This document shows, one piece after another, positions 7,644 to 15,655 of a DNA stretch of 64,000 nucleotides. The position numbers and the translations under genes were made by a program. The DNA is from DATBGO01 sp050011895. GTDB taxonomy: Bacteria > Actinomycetota > Actinomycetes > Streptosporangiales > Streptosporangiaceae. The notes under the pieces are model-generated. The model made no database searches. It saw only the letters and a list, made by a program, of their open reading frames with translations, and was not told the DNA's origin. The stretch spans positions 15,532 through 79,531 of the forward strand of contig JBEKIF010000018.1 of assembly GCA_050011895.1 (NCBI GenBank), read 5' to 3'. Each line of letters opens with the position of its first letter. Within the stretch, counting starts at the first letter, position 1.

Positions 7644-9521
7644 ATGAGCGTCCGTGCGATGGCCACCGGCCCTGTCGCCATCGACCTCAACCAGCCTGGT
7701 GGCTTCGTGCACTGGTCGATTTTCACCATCTCCGTTGCGAACCTGCTACTCATCGCTGTAACGGTGGTGATTTTCGGCGCTGCCCTGCTGCTGCCATTTC
7801 CCAGGGCCCACGGTGCGGAGCCGGGGCGGGCCACGGCAGCCGGTCCCGCTGACGATCCGCTCGTAGCGGATACCGCAGCCTCGGCAAGCAAGGATACGTC
7901 GCGGATGTGGACCGCGCGGGTCCGGCGCCGGGCGGTTCGCTCGCTGCCGCCCGACAAACTCCTCCCAGACAGCCAGCCGGCCTACGTGGCGTCCTGGATC
8001 TACGTCTTCGGCGTGGCCTCAATAGCCGCGCTCGGGATCGCGATCGTGTCCGGTTTCGCCATCGCGCTCGGCGGCCCTGACTGGTGGCACTACAACGGGG
8101 TGGGCCATTTCTTCAACAGCCTGCACATGTGGAGCGTCGAGTTGTTCATGGCGCTGCTCGTCATCCACTTGTGGGGCAAGTTCTGGATGGCCGCGTGGCG
8201 CGGCCGCCGGGCGATGACCTGGATTACCGGTGTCGTCGCCTTCATGGCGTCGGTGGTGGAGTGCTTCACCGGCTACCTGTCCCAGCAGAACTTCGACTCG
8301 CAGTGGATCTCGACCAGCGGCAAGGACGCGTTCAACTCGGTCGGCGTCGGCGCCTTCTTCAACGTGATGAACTTCGGCCAGATGCTCCTCTGGCACGTGG
8401 TGCTGTTGCCGATCGTGCTGATCGCGATCGTCGGCGCGCACGTGCTGCTGGTCCGGGTGCGCGGCGTCGCACACCCGATCGGGGCGGAAGGCGGGGGCGC
8501 CCCGCTGCGAAAGGGGCTGACCAGGCGCCAGGTCGCCGCGGCCGAGGCCGCGCCGTGGCGTGGCCCCACCCGCCGGTACGACCTCCTCAAGGAAGGCACC
8601 ATCGCCTCGGTGGTGGTCCTGGCGCTGACGTTCGGTCTTTCCGCGCTGCTGTCCTCACCGGACGTGCCGCCTGTCACCATCGGGACCTGGGCCAGGATCA
8701 TGCCGGCCGACTTCATCGGCACGGCGGCCACGGAGCTCAACGGGACCAGCGAGACCGCCACCTACGGGCCGCCGTATGTGGCCGGCCAGAACGGCAGCGT
8801 GCAGCGCCTGCTGTTCTCCCCGCAGACCATTGCCGGGGTGACCCAGCCGGTCAACGCGGCGCAGGATTTCGTGATCTCGCCGCTGGCCAAGCTCGCGCCC
8901 ACCGACCGGGCGCTGGCCGCGGCGCTCAGGACCTACCAGTCGGCGTCGGCTGCCCAGCAGCTGAAGTGGGCCAATGCCTACTACGCCGTAGTGCCGAAAG
9001 TGAAGTTCAGCAACGGAAACCCGGTCGTTCCCGCGGCCAACGACGGGCCGGTGCCCGCGCTGATGGCCACCGAGCTGACCCTGGCGCGCAGCGGAGCCCT
9101 GGACGCCGACCTGATCGCCCAGCAACCGTTCTACGGCACCAACCTCACCAAGCCGCTGCTGTTCCTTGAGGACGGACAGTATTTCGGCAACAAGGCCCAG
9201 GCGCTGCACCTTACCGGTGAGCAGTGGGGCGTGATGAACGAGACTGGCAGCTATCCCGGCCAGCCGTGGCTGTGGCTCTACACGATGTGGTACCAGATCC
9301 CGGGCTGGACCAACTCGGCCAATATCGACATGATCGCGGTCTACATGACAGCCCTGGCCACGCTGCTTCTGCTCGCGGTGCCGTTCCTGCCCGGGCTCCG
9401 CGACATCCCGAGGCTGATCCCGGTGCACCGGCTCGTCTGGCGGTCCTGGTACGCGCGGCCGAAGGACTCTGCGCCGGACGCCGGGACGGCCGGTGCCGCC
9501 ACCGCGAGGCGGCCGAAGTAG
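7644..9521 (+). CDS. Cytochrome b6-like membrane protein with large C-terminal extracytoplasmic region
   Basis: This 625-residue protein has an N-terminal membrane segment (about 26-52), a polar cytoplasmic loop, then a four-helix cytochrome b core (about 115-275). Histidine pairs His161/His175 and His251/His266 are spaced 14 and 15 residues, as in cytochrome b6, so two b haems are likely. After a further segment (about 315-335) comes a ~230-residue polar region without a CxxCH haem-c motif, then a C-terminal helix (about 572-592). It should move electrons from quinol, but no Rieske or cytochrome c gene is nearby. ATG 7644 is chosen over 7638 because GAGGAG then sits 7 bases upstream. A DevR-like box is 105 bp upstream. 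Confidence 0.8.
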   Translation: MSVRAMATGPVAIDLNQPGGFVHWSIFTISVANLLLIAVTVVIFGAALLLPFPRAHGAEPGRATAAGPADDPLVADTAASASKDTSRMWTARVRRRAVRSLPPDKLLPDSQPAYVASWIYVFGVASIAALGIAIVSGFAIALGGPDWWHYNGVGHFFNSLHMWSVELFMALLVIHLWGKFWMAAWRGRRAMTWITGVVAFMASVVECFTGYLSQQNFDSQWISTSGKDAFNSVGVGAFFNVMNFGQMLLWHVVLLPIVLIAIVGAHVLLVRVRGVAHPIGAEGGGAPLRKGLTRRQVAAAEAAPWRGPTRRYDLLKEGTIASVVVLALTFGLSALLSSPDVPPVTIGTWARIMPADFIGTAATELNGTSETATYGPPYVAGQNGSVQRLLFSPQTIAGVTQPVNAAQDFVISPLAKLAPTDRALAAALRTYQSASAAQQLKWANAYYAVVPKVKFSNGNPVVPAANDGPVPALMATELTLARSGALDADLIAQQPFYGTNLTKPLLFLEDGQYFGNKAQALHLTGEQWGVMNETGSYPGQPWLWLYTMWYQIPGWTNSANIDMIAVYMTALATLLLLAVPFLPGLRDIPRLIPVHRLVWRSWYARPKDSAPDAGTAGAATARRPK

Positions 9522-9573
9522 CGCCGGCCGGTCCTGCCGCTGGCCCGGTGGGCCGGCATTGTACCCCAAATTT

Positions 9574-9587
9574 CTGACCTTGGTCCC
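9574..9587. promoter_or_regulatory. DevR-box-like dyad upstream of universal stress protein gene
   Basis: CTGACCTTGGTCCC has one perfect half-site (GGTCCC) and one degenerate half. It lies 86 bp before the ATG at 9674, a spacing shared with several other units here. Confidence 0.55.
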
Positions 9588-9673
9588 TACCGTCACGTTG
9601 TTGCGGCGGCTACTGTCCAGAATCGCCACCCCGTTCCCTGAGCTGGATGGCGCGCACACCCTGGGGAGAGGTT

Positions 9674-10162
9674 ATGAGCAAGACAATTCTGCTGGCGGTG
9701 GACGCGGCACGGCATGTGCCTGAGAGTCACGTCTCCGCAGCCGTAGCCATGACCCGCGAGCTGAGTCGTGACACCGGCGACCAGGTCATTGTGGTACACG
9801 TGCATGAATTTGCCGTCGGCAGGTTCGGCCGGCTGCAGGTGGATTGCGCGGAAGGGCAGGGCGAGAGCCTAGTCGCCGAGATTGTCGCTGACCTGAGGTC
9901 GTCAGGCATCACTGCCGACGGCACCGTCCGCGAAGCTGATTTCGGACACGTCTCGAGAAAGATCCTTGCTGTCGCGGATGAATACGATGCGCGAATGATC
10001 GTGCTGGGTTCCAGCGGCCGCACCGACATGCCGCATATGCCGTTCGGTAGCGTGTCGCACCGGCTGATGCACCTCGCTGCCCGGCCGGTGCTCATCGTGC
10101 CCAGGCAGGCGACGATCACCGGAACGGCCGGCCAGGCGACCGCGGCGGCGACGGCCGGCTGA
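9674..10162 (+). CDS. Universal stress protein (UspA fold)
   Basis: This 162-residue single-domain protein starts with the first beta strand TILLAVDAA and ends with the nucleotide-loop region VLGSSGRTDMPHMPFGSVSHRL followed by the last strand PVLIVPR. The G-x2-G-x9-GS pattern that binds ATP in UspA is only partly kept (G-SSG, then GSVS), so nucleotide binding is uncertain. The start ATG at 9674 has GGGGAGAGG upstream. The C-terminal ~15 residues are Ala/Thr/Gly-rich. It is the first of five Usp genes in the island, and a DevR-like box lies 86 bp upstream. Confidence 0.88.
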   Translation: MSKTILLAVDAARHVPESHVSAAVAMTRELSRDTGDQVIVVHVHEFAVGRFGRLQVDCAEGQGESLVAEIVADLRSSGITADGTVREADFGHVSRKILAVADEYDARMIVLGSSGRTDMPHMPFGSVSHRLMHLAARPVLIVPRQATITGTAGQATAAATAG

Positions 10163-10230
10163 CCGCACGCAGGCCGGCCGCACGCAGGCCGGCCGCACGC
10201 AGGCCGGCCGCACGCAGGCCGGCCGCACGC
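10163..10230. repeat. 15-bp tandem repeat (four full copies)
   Basis: The unit AGGCCGGCCGCACGC is repeated exactly at 10171, 10186, 10201 and 10216, with a partial copy before. It sits just after the stop of the preceding Usp gene and before the truncated alcohol dehydrogenase gene. There are no spacers, so it is a minisatellite and not a CRISPR array. Confidence 0.9.
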
Positions 10231-10276
10231 GGGGCCAGCGGGCCCCCGCCAGGGTGCCCGAGCGTAACCTGATCGC

Positions 10277-10795
10277 ATGCGGGCGCGGGTGGTTCACGAG
10301 CCCGGCCTCGGTATCTACGGTTTCGGCGGCTCGGCGCACCTCACCGCGCAGATAGCGATGGCGCAGGGCGCCGCTGTGCACGTGTTCACCCGCGCGGCCG
10401 CCGCTCGTGAGCTGGCCCTCGAGCTCGGCGCCGCGTCCGCGCAGGACTCCTACGATCCGTCGCCTGAGCCGCTCGACTCGGGGATCATCTTCGCGCCGGT
10501 AGGCGAGATCGTGCCTGCCGCGCTGGCCGCTCTCGACCGCGGCGGGACGCTCGCGATAGCCGGGATATATCTCACCGACATCCCGGCGCTCAACTACGCG
10601 GCGGACCTGTTCCAGGAGCGGACCCTGCGCAGCGTCACCTCGAACACCCGCGGCGACGCCGATGAGTTCCTGCGGCTCGCGGAGCAGCTGCGACTGCGGG
10701 TCACCGTCACCCCTTACCAGTTCTCCGCGGCGGATCAGGCGCTCGCCGATCTCGCGGCCGACCGGGTGACCGGCGCGGCCGTGCTGTCGATCTGA
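10277..10795 (+). pseudogene. Zn-type alcohol dehydrogenase with in-frame deletion of catalytic domain
   Basis: The 172-residue product begins MRARVVHEPG, the usual N-terminus of a ~330-residue zinc alcohol dehydrogenase, and then jumps directly to the Rossmann-fold segment LGIYGFGGSAHLTAQ. The remaining sequence is a normal NAD(P)-binding half (strand, GFGGSA loop, C-terminal DLAADRVTGAAVLSI). The whole GroES-like zinc domain, about 150-170 codons with the catalytic Cys/His ligands, is missing. The frame is intact, so it may be translated, but it cannot be an ordinary alcohol dehydrogenase. The likely history is a deletion through a CCCGGC-type microhomology. It could persist as a cofactor-binding fragment; a decaying gene is simpler. 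Confidence 0.8.
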
Positions 10796-10953
10796 TCAGG
10801 CGCCCCGGCACCCCCTCGTTTCCCTCGCGACCGGGCCCGGGCGGACAGCCGCCAGGACAGGGCAGGTCTTTGGGCCCGGCGGCAGCCGAGGAATGTCCCT
10901 ACTGGCAGCGCCTGCGCACATGTGAGGCTGTCCGCATGTTCCCCGGCGCGGCC

Positions 10954-12495
10954 TCAGCCGGGGGGCATGTAGGGCCGGGCCGGCCGCCAGACGTGCTCGG
11001 GCCCGTGCGGGCGTATCGCCGCCAGCGCCCGGCGGACCGCTTCCCCAGCTGTGCCCGCTTCCCCAGCTGACCCCGGCCCGGCTGCGTCGGCTGCGTCAGC
11101 TTCGCTGGTATCGATGACGATCGCCGCGGGCCAAGGCGCCTGCACCCTTGCCATCCGCGCCGCCACCGCCGGGCAGGCGTCGGACACGTCATCCCGCCTT
11201 CGGCTCATCCGCTGTGCGGCCAGCTCGGCGGGGGCGGTGCAGCACAGCTGCACCAGATCAGCGCTGGCCGCCTGGGCTACCGAGGCGGCGGCGCCCCGTT
11301 GCCCTGCCGATACCCACGACGCGTCAAGGATCACCGACTCGCCCATGGCCAGCAGCCGGGCGGCCCTGCTGAGCAGCTCAGCGTAGGTGCGCTCGGTCCA
11401 GTACGGCGTGTAGATCCCGGTGCCATAGCCGGCCGCCGACTGCTCTCCAGGTGAGACACCGGCCAGTTCCTTTCGGATCCGGTCACTGCCGAGCACGGTC
11501 CAGCCGAGCCGGTCGGCCAGCGCGCCGGCCAGCGCGGACTTGCCGGTGGCCGGCAGGCCGCCAATCACGACGAGCGTGATCGCGCCAGCCCGCAAATGCC
11601 GCAGTGTCATCGCGGTGAGCTGCCGCGCCGCCGCCGCGGCGTGCGGATCGCCCTGGCCGGCCCGCACGCACGTGACCTTCGCGCGCACGAATGCCCGGTA
11701 GGCGACGTAGTGGTGGCGCAGTGCGGTCGGCGCCGGGTCGCCCGAGAACTCTAGGTACCAGCGGGTGAATTGCTCGGCCTGCGCAGGCTCGCCGAGCCGC
11801 TCCAGGTCCATCGCGAGAAATGCGGCGTCATCGAGGCCGTCCAGCCACCGCAGCTTGTCGTCGAATTCCAGGCAGTCGAGTATCCGCGGCCCGTCATCGA
11901 GGCAGAAGATGTCGTCGGCCAGCAGGTCGCCGTGGCCGTCGACGATGCGCCCGCCCGAGATCCGCGCGCTCAGCAGTGCCTCCCGCCCGGCCAGGAACCG
12001 CTCGGTGAGGCACTGTGCCGCATCGATGTCGCAGGCCTGGAGCACATCGGCGGCGAGCGGGCGGATCTGCTCGTAGCTAGCGCTCCAGCGGCCCCACAGC
12101 GCGCCAGCGCTGCCCTGCTCGGAGATCTCCGGCCGGCGCGGCGAAGCGGCATGCTGTGCGGCCAGCATCCGCGCCACCTGGCGCAGCGCGCCGCCGACCG
12201 GCTCCCCGCCGCCGATCAGGTCGGAAAGCCGCCGGTCGCCCGGCATCCTGCGCATCACTACCAGTGGCTCAGCGGGCGGGCCGGCCGGACCTGCGACCTC
12301 GGCGATGCCCAGGTACACATCAGGCGCGAACCGCCGGTTCAGCTCGATTTCGCGCCGGCACGCCGCGTCGCGGGCCCGGACCGTGCTGAAGTCAAGGAAG
12401 CCAAGGTTCACCGGCCTCTTCAGCTTGTAGGCCCGATCGCCCACGAAGAACACCACGGCCGAGTGGGTCTGGCGGACGTCTGCGTACGGCAGCAC
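10954..12495 (-). CDS. Rv2004c-type bifunctional phosphotransferase-like/P-loop kinase protein
   Basis: The protein (513 residues from GTG 12495) has two halves. The N-terminal half resembles aminoglycoside-phosphotransferase-type kinases: nucleotide-site Lys region VGDRAYKLKRPV, catalytic-loop-like motif VDGHGDLLADDIF and a following ILDCLEFDD. The C-terminal half is a small P-loop kinase with Walker A GGLPATGKSALA and a downstream VILDASW motif. The same pairing occurs in M. tuberculosis Rv2004c, a DosR-regulon protein of unknown substrate. The open frame extends to 12642 but would overlap the upstream nitroreductase by 142 bp, so the GTG 5 bp after that stop is preferred. It is the third gene of a gap-nitroreductase-kinase operon. 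Confidence 0.82.
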   Translation of the reverse strand: MLPYADVRQTHSAVVFFVGDRAYKLKRPVNLGFLDFSTVRARDAACRREIELNRRFAPDVYLGIAEVAGPAGPPAEPLVVMRRMPGDRRLSDLIGGGEPVGGALRQVARMLAAQHAASPRRPEISEQGSAGALWGRWSASYEQIRPLAADVLQACDIDAAQCLTERFLAGREALLSARISGGRIVDGHGDLLADDIFCLDDGPRILDCLEFDDKLRWLDGLDDAAFLAMDLERLGEPAQAEQFTRWYLEFSGDPAPTALRHHYVAYRAFVRAKVTCVRAGQGDPHAAAAARQLTAMTLRHLRAGAITLVVIGGLPATGKSALAGALADRLGWTVLGSDRIRKELAGVSPGEQSAAGYGTGIYTPYWTERTYAELLSRAARLLAMGESVILDASWVSAGQRGAAASVAQAASADLVQLCCTAPAELAAQRMSRRRDDVSDACPAVAARMARVQAPWPAAIVIDTSEADAADAAGPGSAGEAGTAGEAVRRALAAIRPHGPEHVWRPARPYMPPG

Positions 12496-12500
12496 TACCG

Positions 12501-13505
12501 CTAAGTCCTGCCGGGCTCGCGGGTGGCCGAGTTCGTACCCGGCCGGTCCAGGATCTCCTCGATCGGGCGCCGTGGCGTATGGACGGCCGGCGGCCCGTAA
12601 CCGAGCCTGAGAATGATCTGCGGGTACTCGGGCCATGGCCACCAGCTGTCGGTGCCGTCCATGTCGTGCAGCTCCATCGGCTGGTACAGGAACGATGTCG
12701 CAACGCCGTGACGGGTGGCGGTCAGCAGCACCCGCTGAAGCGCCTGCCCCGCGCGCAGCCAGTCGGCAGGCTCGTCCCGCGCGGTAGAGAGCACGGCCAG
12801 CTGCGGCATCCGCTCGAAGCTTGCGGTCGGATGCGCGATGGTGAGCGAGGCGTACCCGAGGTCGCGAACCGGCGCCGGGCTGCGATCCGGCTGGGCGCCG
12901 AGAGCCGCGGCGGGTATTCCGTCTGTCGGCCGGTCACCGAGCCATTTCCCCAGTTCCACCTGGTGATCGAAATCCTCGGCGAGCGTCTGGCTGGCCGCGC
13001 GCGCGATCTCAAGGACCGCAGCCGTGTCCCTGCCGCTCAGCATCCGGAGTACCGCGTACTCGAACCCGGCCTCCTGCTCGAGGTCGATGAGCACCGAGTC
13101 GGGAACGAGCCGCTCGGAGAAGGGCTCCCTGTTGGTGTGCCGCAGGCCGATCGCCTCGAACATCTCGTGCTCGGCCAGGCTCGCCGGGCGGCCCTCGGCG
13201 AGCTGCACCGTAGCCAGCAGCGTCGGCTCGCCGGGCGGATCGGGAAGCGGCCAGATCAGCGCCTTACTGCCGGCCATCCGGACCGCAAGCGTGATGTTGA
13301 ACAGAGCCGCTCCGCAGCTGAGGTGCAAGGCCCGGCCATGGGGGTCGGCGACCCAGAGCATCCGGTCCGGATCGCCGTGCAGCTCGATGACGTCATCGCT
13401 GGTGACCTTGACCCGCCAGGGCTGGGTGTTGTGGATAGATGGCGCGGCTGCGGCTGCGCCGATGATCCGGCGCAGGATCCCGTCGTCTGCAAGTGGCCGG
13501 TACAA
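12501..13505 (-). CDS. Acg-family (DosR-regulon-type) nitroreductase
   Basis: This 334-residue flavin-fold protein shows the Acg-family N-terminus AAAAAPSIHNTQPWRVKV, a conserved GLRHTNREPF motif in the middle and the C-terminal ILRLGYGPP. Homologues in M. tuberculosis (Acg/Rv2032, Rv3127, Rv3131) are strongly DosR-induced; some retain FMN by closing the active site with a lid and may store flavin. The start is TTG at 13505, supported by a perfect AGGAGGT 6 bases upstream; no in-frame ATG competes. It lies 52 bp downstream of gap and 5 bp upstream of the Rv2004c-type gene, so the three are probably one transcript. Confidence 0.88.
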   Translation of the reverse strand: MYRPLADDGILRRIIGAAAAAPSIHNTQPWRVKVTSDDVIELHGDPDRMLWVADPHGRALHLSCGAALFNITLAVRMAGSKALIWPLPDPPGEPTLLATVQLAEGRPASLAEHEMFEAIGLRHTNREPFSERLVPDSVLIDLEQEAGFEYAVLRMLSGRDTAAVLEIARAASQTLAEDFDHQVELGKWLGDRPTDGIPAAALGAQPDRSPAPVRDLGYASLTIAHPTASFERMPQLAVLSTARDEPADWLRAGQALQRVLLTATRHGVATSFLYQPMELHDMDGTDSWWPWPEYPQIILRLGYGPPAVHTPRRPIEEILDRPGTNSATREPGRT

Positions 13506-13557
13506 GCCAGCACCTCCTGAAGTTGCTGACCCGCCCGGGGCGGGGCGGGTCAGCGGT

Positions 13558-14562
13558 CTATAGCTGCGCGCCGACGATCGCGGTGAGGTCGGCGAGACGG
13601 CACGTGTAGCCCCATTCGTTGTCGTACCACCCGAAGATCTTGGCCAGGCTGCCCGATGCCTGGGTCAGGCCGGAGTCGAAGACGCACGACGCGGGGTCCC
13701 CCACGATGTCCCGGGAGACCAGCGGATCGGTGCTGTATCGCAGGATGCCGGCCAGCGGGCCGACCGCACCGGCCCGCTCGAAGGCACTATTCAGCTCTTC
13801 GGCGGTCACGTCCCTGCCGAGCACCGCGGTCAGGTCAGTCAGGGACCCGTCAGGCACCGGCACCCGCAGCGCTACCCCGTCCAGCCGGCCAGCCAGCTCG
13901 GCGATCACCGCGCCGGTGGTACGGGCCGCCCCGGTCGTGGTCGGCACGATGCTGATTGCGGCGCTGCGGGCACGGCGCAGGTCCTTATGCGGAGCATCGA
14001 GCAGCATCTGGTCGCCTGTGTACGCGTGCACGGTCGTCATGAGCCCCCTCACCAGGCCGAAGCTATCATTCAGCACCTTGGCCATGGGGGCCACGCAGTT
14101 GGTGGTGCAGGATGCATTCGAGATCACGTCGTGCCGCCGCGGGTCGTAGTCACCGTCGTTGACGCCGACGACCACCGTGAGGTCCGGGTTCTTGCCCGGA
14201 GCCGAGATCAGCACCTTGCGGGCGCCGCCCTTCAGGTGGATCGCCGCGTCGTCCCTGGAGCCGAACCGTCCGGTGGACTCGATCACGATGTCCGCGCCGA
14301 GCAGGCCCCAGTCGATCCCGGCGGGATCCTGGCACGACGAGACCGCGATCGGCTTCCCGTCGACGATGATCGAATCGCCCGCGTACTCGACGGTCGCGGT
14401 CATCCGGCCGTAGGTCGAGTCGAAGTCCAGCAGGTGCGCGAGCGCGCGCGCGTCCGTGATGTCGTTGATCGCGACGACCTCGATGTCGCCGCGCTCTACG
14501 GACCGTCGCACGAAGGTGCGGCCGATCCTGCCGAAGCCGTTGATCCCTACTCGGGTGGTCAT
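13558..14562 (-). CDS. gap: Glyceraldehyde-3-phosphate dehydrogenase, type I
   Basis: This 334-residue enzyme oxidises glyceraldehyde 3-phosphate with phosphate and NAD+ in glycolysis. The dinucleotide motif GINGFGRIGR is at 7-16, Asp34 after strand 2 indicates NAD preference, the catalytic cysteine is Cys152 in SNASCTTNC, and the base is the His in TTVHAYTGDQ. The C-terminal WYDNEWGY motif is intact. It heads the operon gap-nitroreductase-Rv2004c-like. The placement in a hypoxia island, together with a class I aldolase, suggests a dedicated glycolytic set for low oxygen; the primary gap/pgk/tpi cluster should be elsewhere. A GGGCC-type dyad lies 151 bp upstream. Confidence 0.95.
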   Translation of the reverse strand: MTTRVGINGFGRIGRTFVRRSVERGDIEVVAINDITDARALAHLLDFDSTYGRMTATVEYAGDSIIVDGKPIAVSSCQDPAGIDWGLLGADIVIESTGRFGSRDDAAIHLKGGARKVLISAPGKNPDLTVVVGVNDGDYDPRRHDVISNASCTTNCVAPMAKVLNDSFGLVRGLMTTVHAYTGDQMLLDAPHKDLRRARSAAISIVPTTTGAARTTGAVIAELAGRLDGVALRVPVPDGSLTDLTAVLGRDVTAEELNSAFERAGAVGPLAGILRYSTDPLVSRDIVGDPASCVFDSGLTQASGSLAKIFGWYDNEWGYTCRLADLTAIVGAQL

Positions 14563-14574
14563 GTGCTATCCCTC

Positions 14575-14637
14575 CTGGGCTGCCGGGCTGGCACCCGCGG
14601 GCTGTGCGGCCGGGCTGGGCTGCCGGGCTGGCACCCG
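14575..14637. repeat. 23-bp direct repeat upstream of gap
   Basis: CTGGGCTGCCGGGCTGGCACCCG occurs at 14575-14597 and 14615-14637 (40-bp period; one copy exceeds a typical operator). It is in the 441-bp gap between gap and the next Usp gene (14563-15003), in the region that would be the gap leader. No gene is visible in the gap. Confidence 0.6.
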
Positions 14638-14713
14638 GGGCGGTTGCGCGGTCACCTGACCACGATCGCTACCGGCCGCCGCCGGGGGCCACGGGCATTG
14701 GGCACCAGCTGCC

Positions 14714-14727
14714 GGGCCCTTCGGCCC
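14714..14727. promoter_or_regulatory. DevR-box-like dyad upstream of gap operon
   Basis: GGGCCCTTCGGCCC has perfect GGGCC/GGCCC arms round a 4-bp core and lies 151 bp before the gap start. Being all G/C in its arms it is weaker evidence than the GGGAC forms. A second dyad, GTCCCG (14797-14802) and CGGGAC (14809-14814) about a TTATAC core, is 80 bp further up and may include the -10 region of the promoter on the reverse strand. Confidence 0.35.
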
Positions 14728-15003
14728 TGCCGGCAGGCCGGCTGGCACGATCAGCTGGGAACGGGACCCGCGAGGGGACGGAGGGCCAGCTGGAATGTCC
14801 CGTTATACCGGGACCTGCGCCTGCATCACCTACAGCGAGCTGCTCGGGCAGGTGGGGCGCTCGGCGTGGATCCGGGCGTGCCTGGTGCGCTCCGCCAGGT
14901 GCCGCGTCCCGGAAAGCTGACCGGAACCGCAGGGCCCCGGGCCCGGCTGTCGGCCGGCCCGGGACCCTGCCGTTCGGGCGAGGTGCGCGCGTGCGGGTGG
15001 GTA

Positions 15004-15438
15004 CTAGCGGGACGGAACGACCACGACCGGGCAGGTCGCGTGATGCACGACCTGGCTGCTGACCGACCCGAGCAGGAGCGACGCGAAGCCGCCGCCGCCC
15101 CGCGCGCCGACAACGATCAGATCGGCGTCCTTGGATGCGTTGATCAGTTCCTGGGCCGCCAGCCCGCTGATCGCGCGCACCGTCACCGAAGCTGGTTTCG
15201 ATTCGCCGAGTCCCTCCGCTGACTTGGCCGCCGCCGCCTCGGCCGCCTCCTTTGCCTTCTGCCGGTCGGCCTCATCTTCGGGCACGGTCATCTTGTGGCC
15301 CGTCCAATGGTTGGAAGCGACCTCATGAACGGCTAGGACGGTCAGCGCCGCATGCCGGATCCCTGCTTCTTTCACAGCCCAATCAAGCGCAGGCTGTGCG
15401 TGGTGGGAGCCGTCCACGCCTACCGTAATTCCAGGCAT
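15004..15438 (-). CDS. Universal stress protein (UspA fold)
   Basis: This 144-residue single Usp domain has the ATP-binding signature GARGGGGFASLLLGSVSSQV (the G-2x-G-9x-GS arrangement) followed by HHATCPVVVVPSR. The first strand ITVGVDGSHHAQPALDWAV carries the conserved Asp that contacts the nucleotide. An Ala/Lys/Glu-rich helix occupies about residues 55-80. The ATG at 15438 has AAGGAG 9 bases upstream; the GTG at 15447 has none. It is transcribed away from the hydrogenase large-subunit gene. Confidence 0.9.
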   Translation of the reverse strand: MPGITVGVDGSHHAQPALDWAVKEAGIRHAALTVLAVHEVASNHWTGHKMTVPEDEADRQKAKEAAEAAAAKSAEGLGESKPASVTVRAISGLAAQELINASKDADLIVVGARGGGGFASLLLGSVSSQVVHHATCPVVVVPSR

Positions 15439-15545
15439 CGCCCTCACTCCTTCTGACAGGGCCGCCGCCGGCGGCCCGGGAATATCCAGACACAGTATTG
15501 CGGTGGTGAGCAGGGTAAACCAGAGGCATTGGGGTAGCTCGCGGC

Positions 15546-15559
15546 GGGTCGTTGGTCCC
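15546..15559. promoter_or_regulatory. DevR-box-like dyad upstream of hydrogenase large subunit
   Basis: GGGTCGTTGGTCCC has a perfect GGTCCC half-site and lies 96 bp before the ATG at 15656. It is also in the region between the divergent Usp gene (start 15438) and hyhL, about 107 bp from the Usp start, so it may serve both. Confidence 0.55.
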
Positions 15560-15655
15560 CGGCCACGACTGGCTTGCCGCCGGCCCGCCGATCAGGGAAG
15601 GTCGGTACATGAACAAGCTACAGCGGGCAGGCATGCGGGCCGGGCGGGGCCCGGG

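Noticed and set aside
10163..10230. Possible CRISPR array
   Set aside because: The 15-bp units are directly adjacent with no spacers and no cas genes are near; the same holds for the arrays at 39800, 61671 and 63880.
10232..10245. GGGCCAGCGGGCCC as a DevR box before the truncated dehydrogenase
   Set aside because: Arms are only G/C, lie beside a GC-rich repeat and are 31 bp from the start codon, unlike the other sites; chance is likely in this composition.
15461..15479. GGGCCGCCGCCGGCGGCCC palindrome as an operator
   Set aside because: Pure G/C, common in this genome, and does not fit the 14-bp box spacing.
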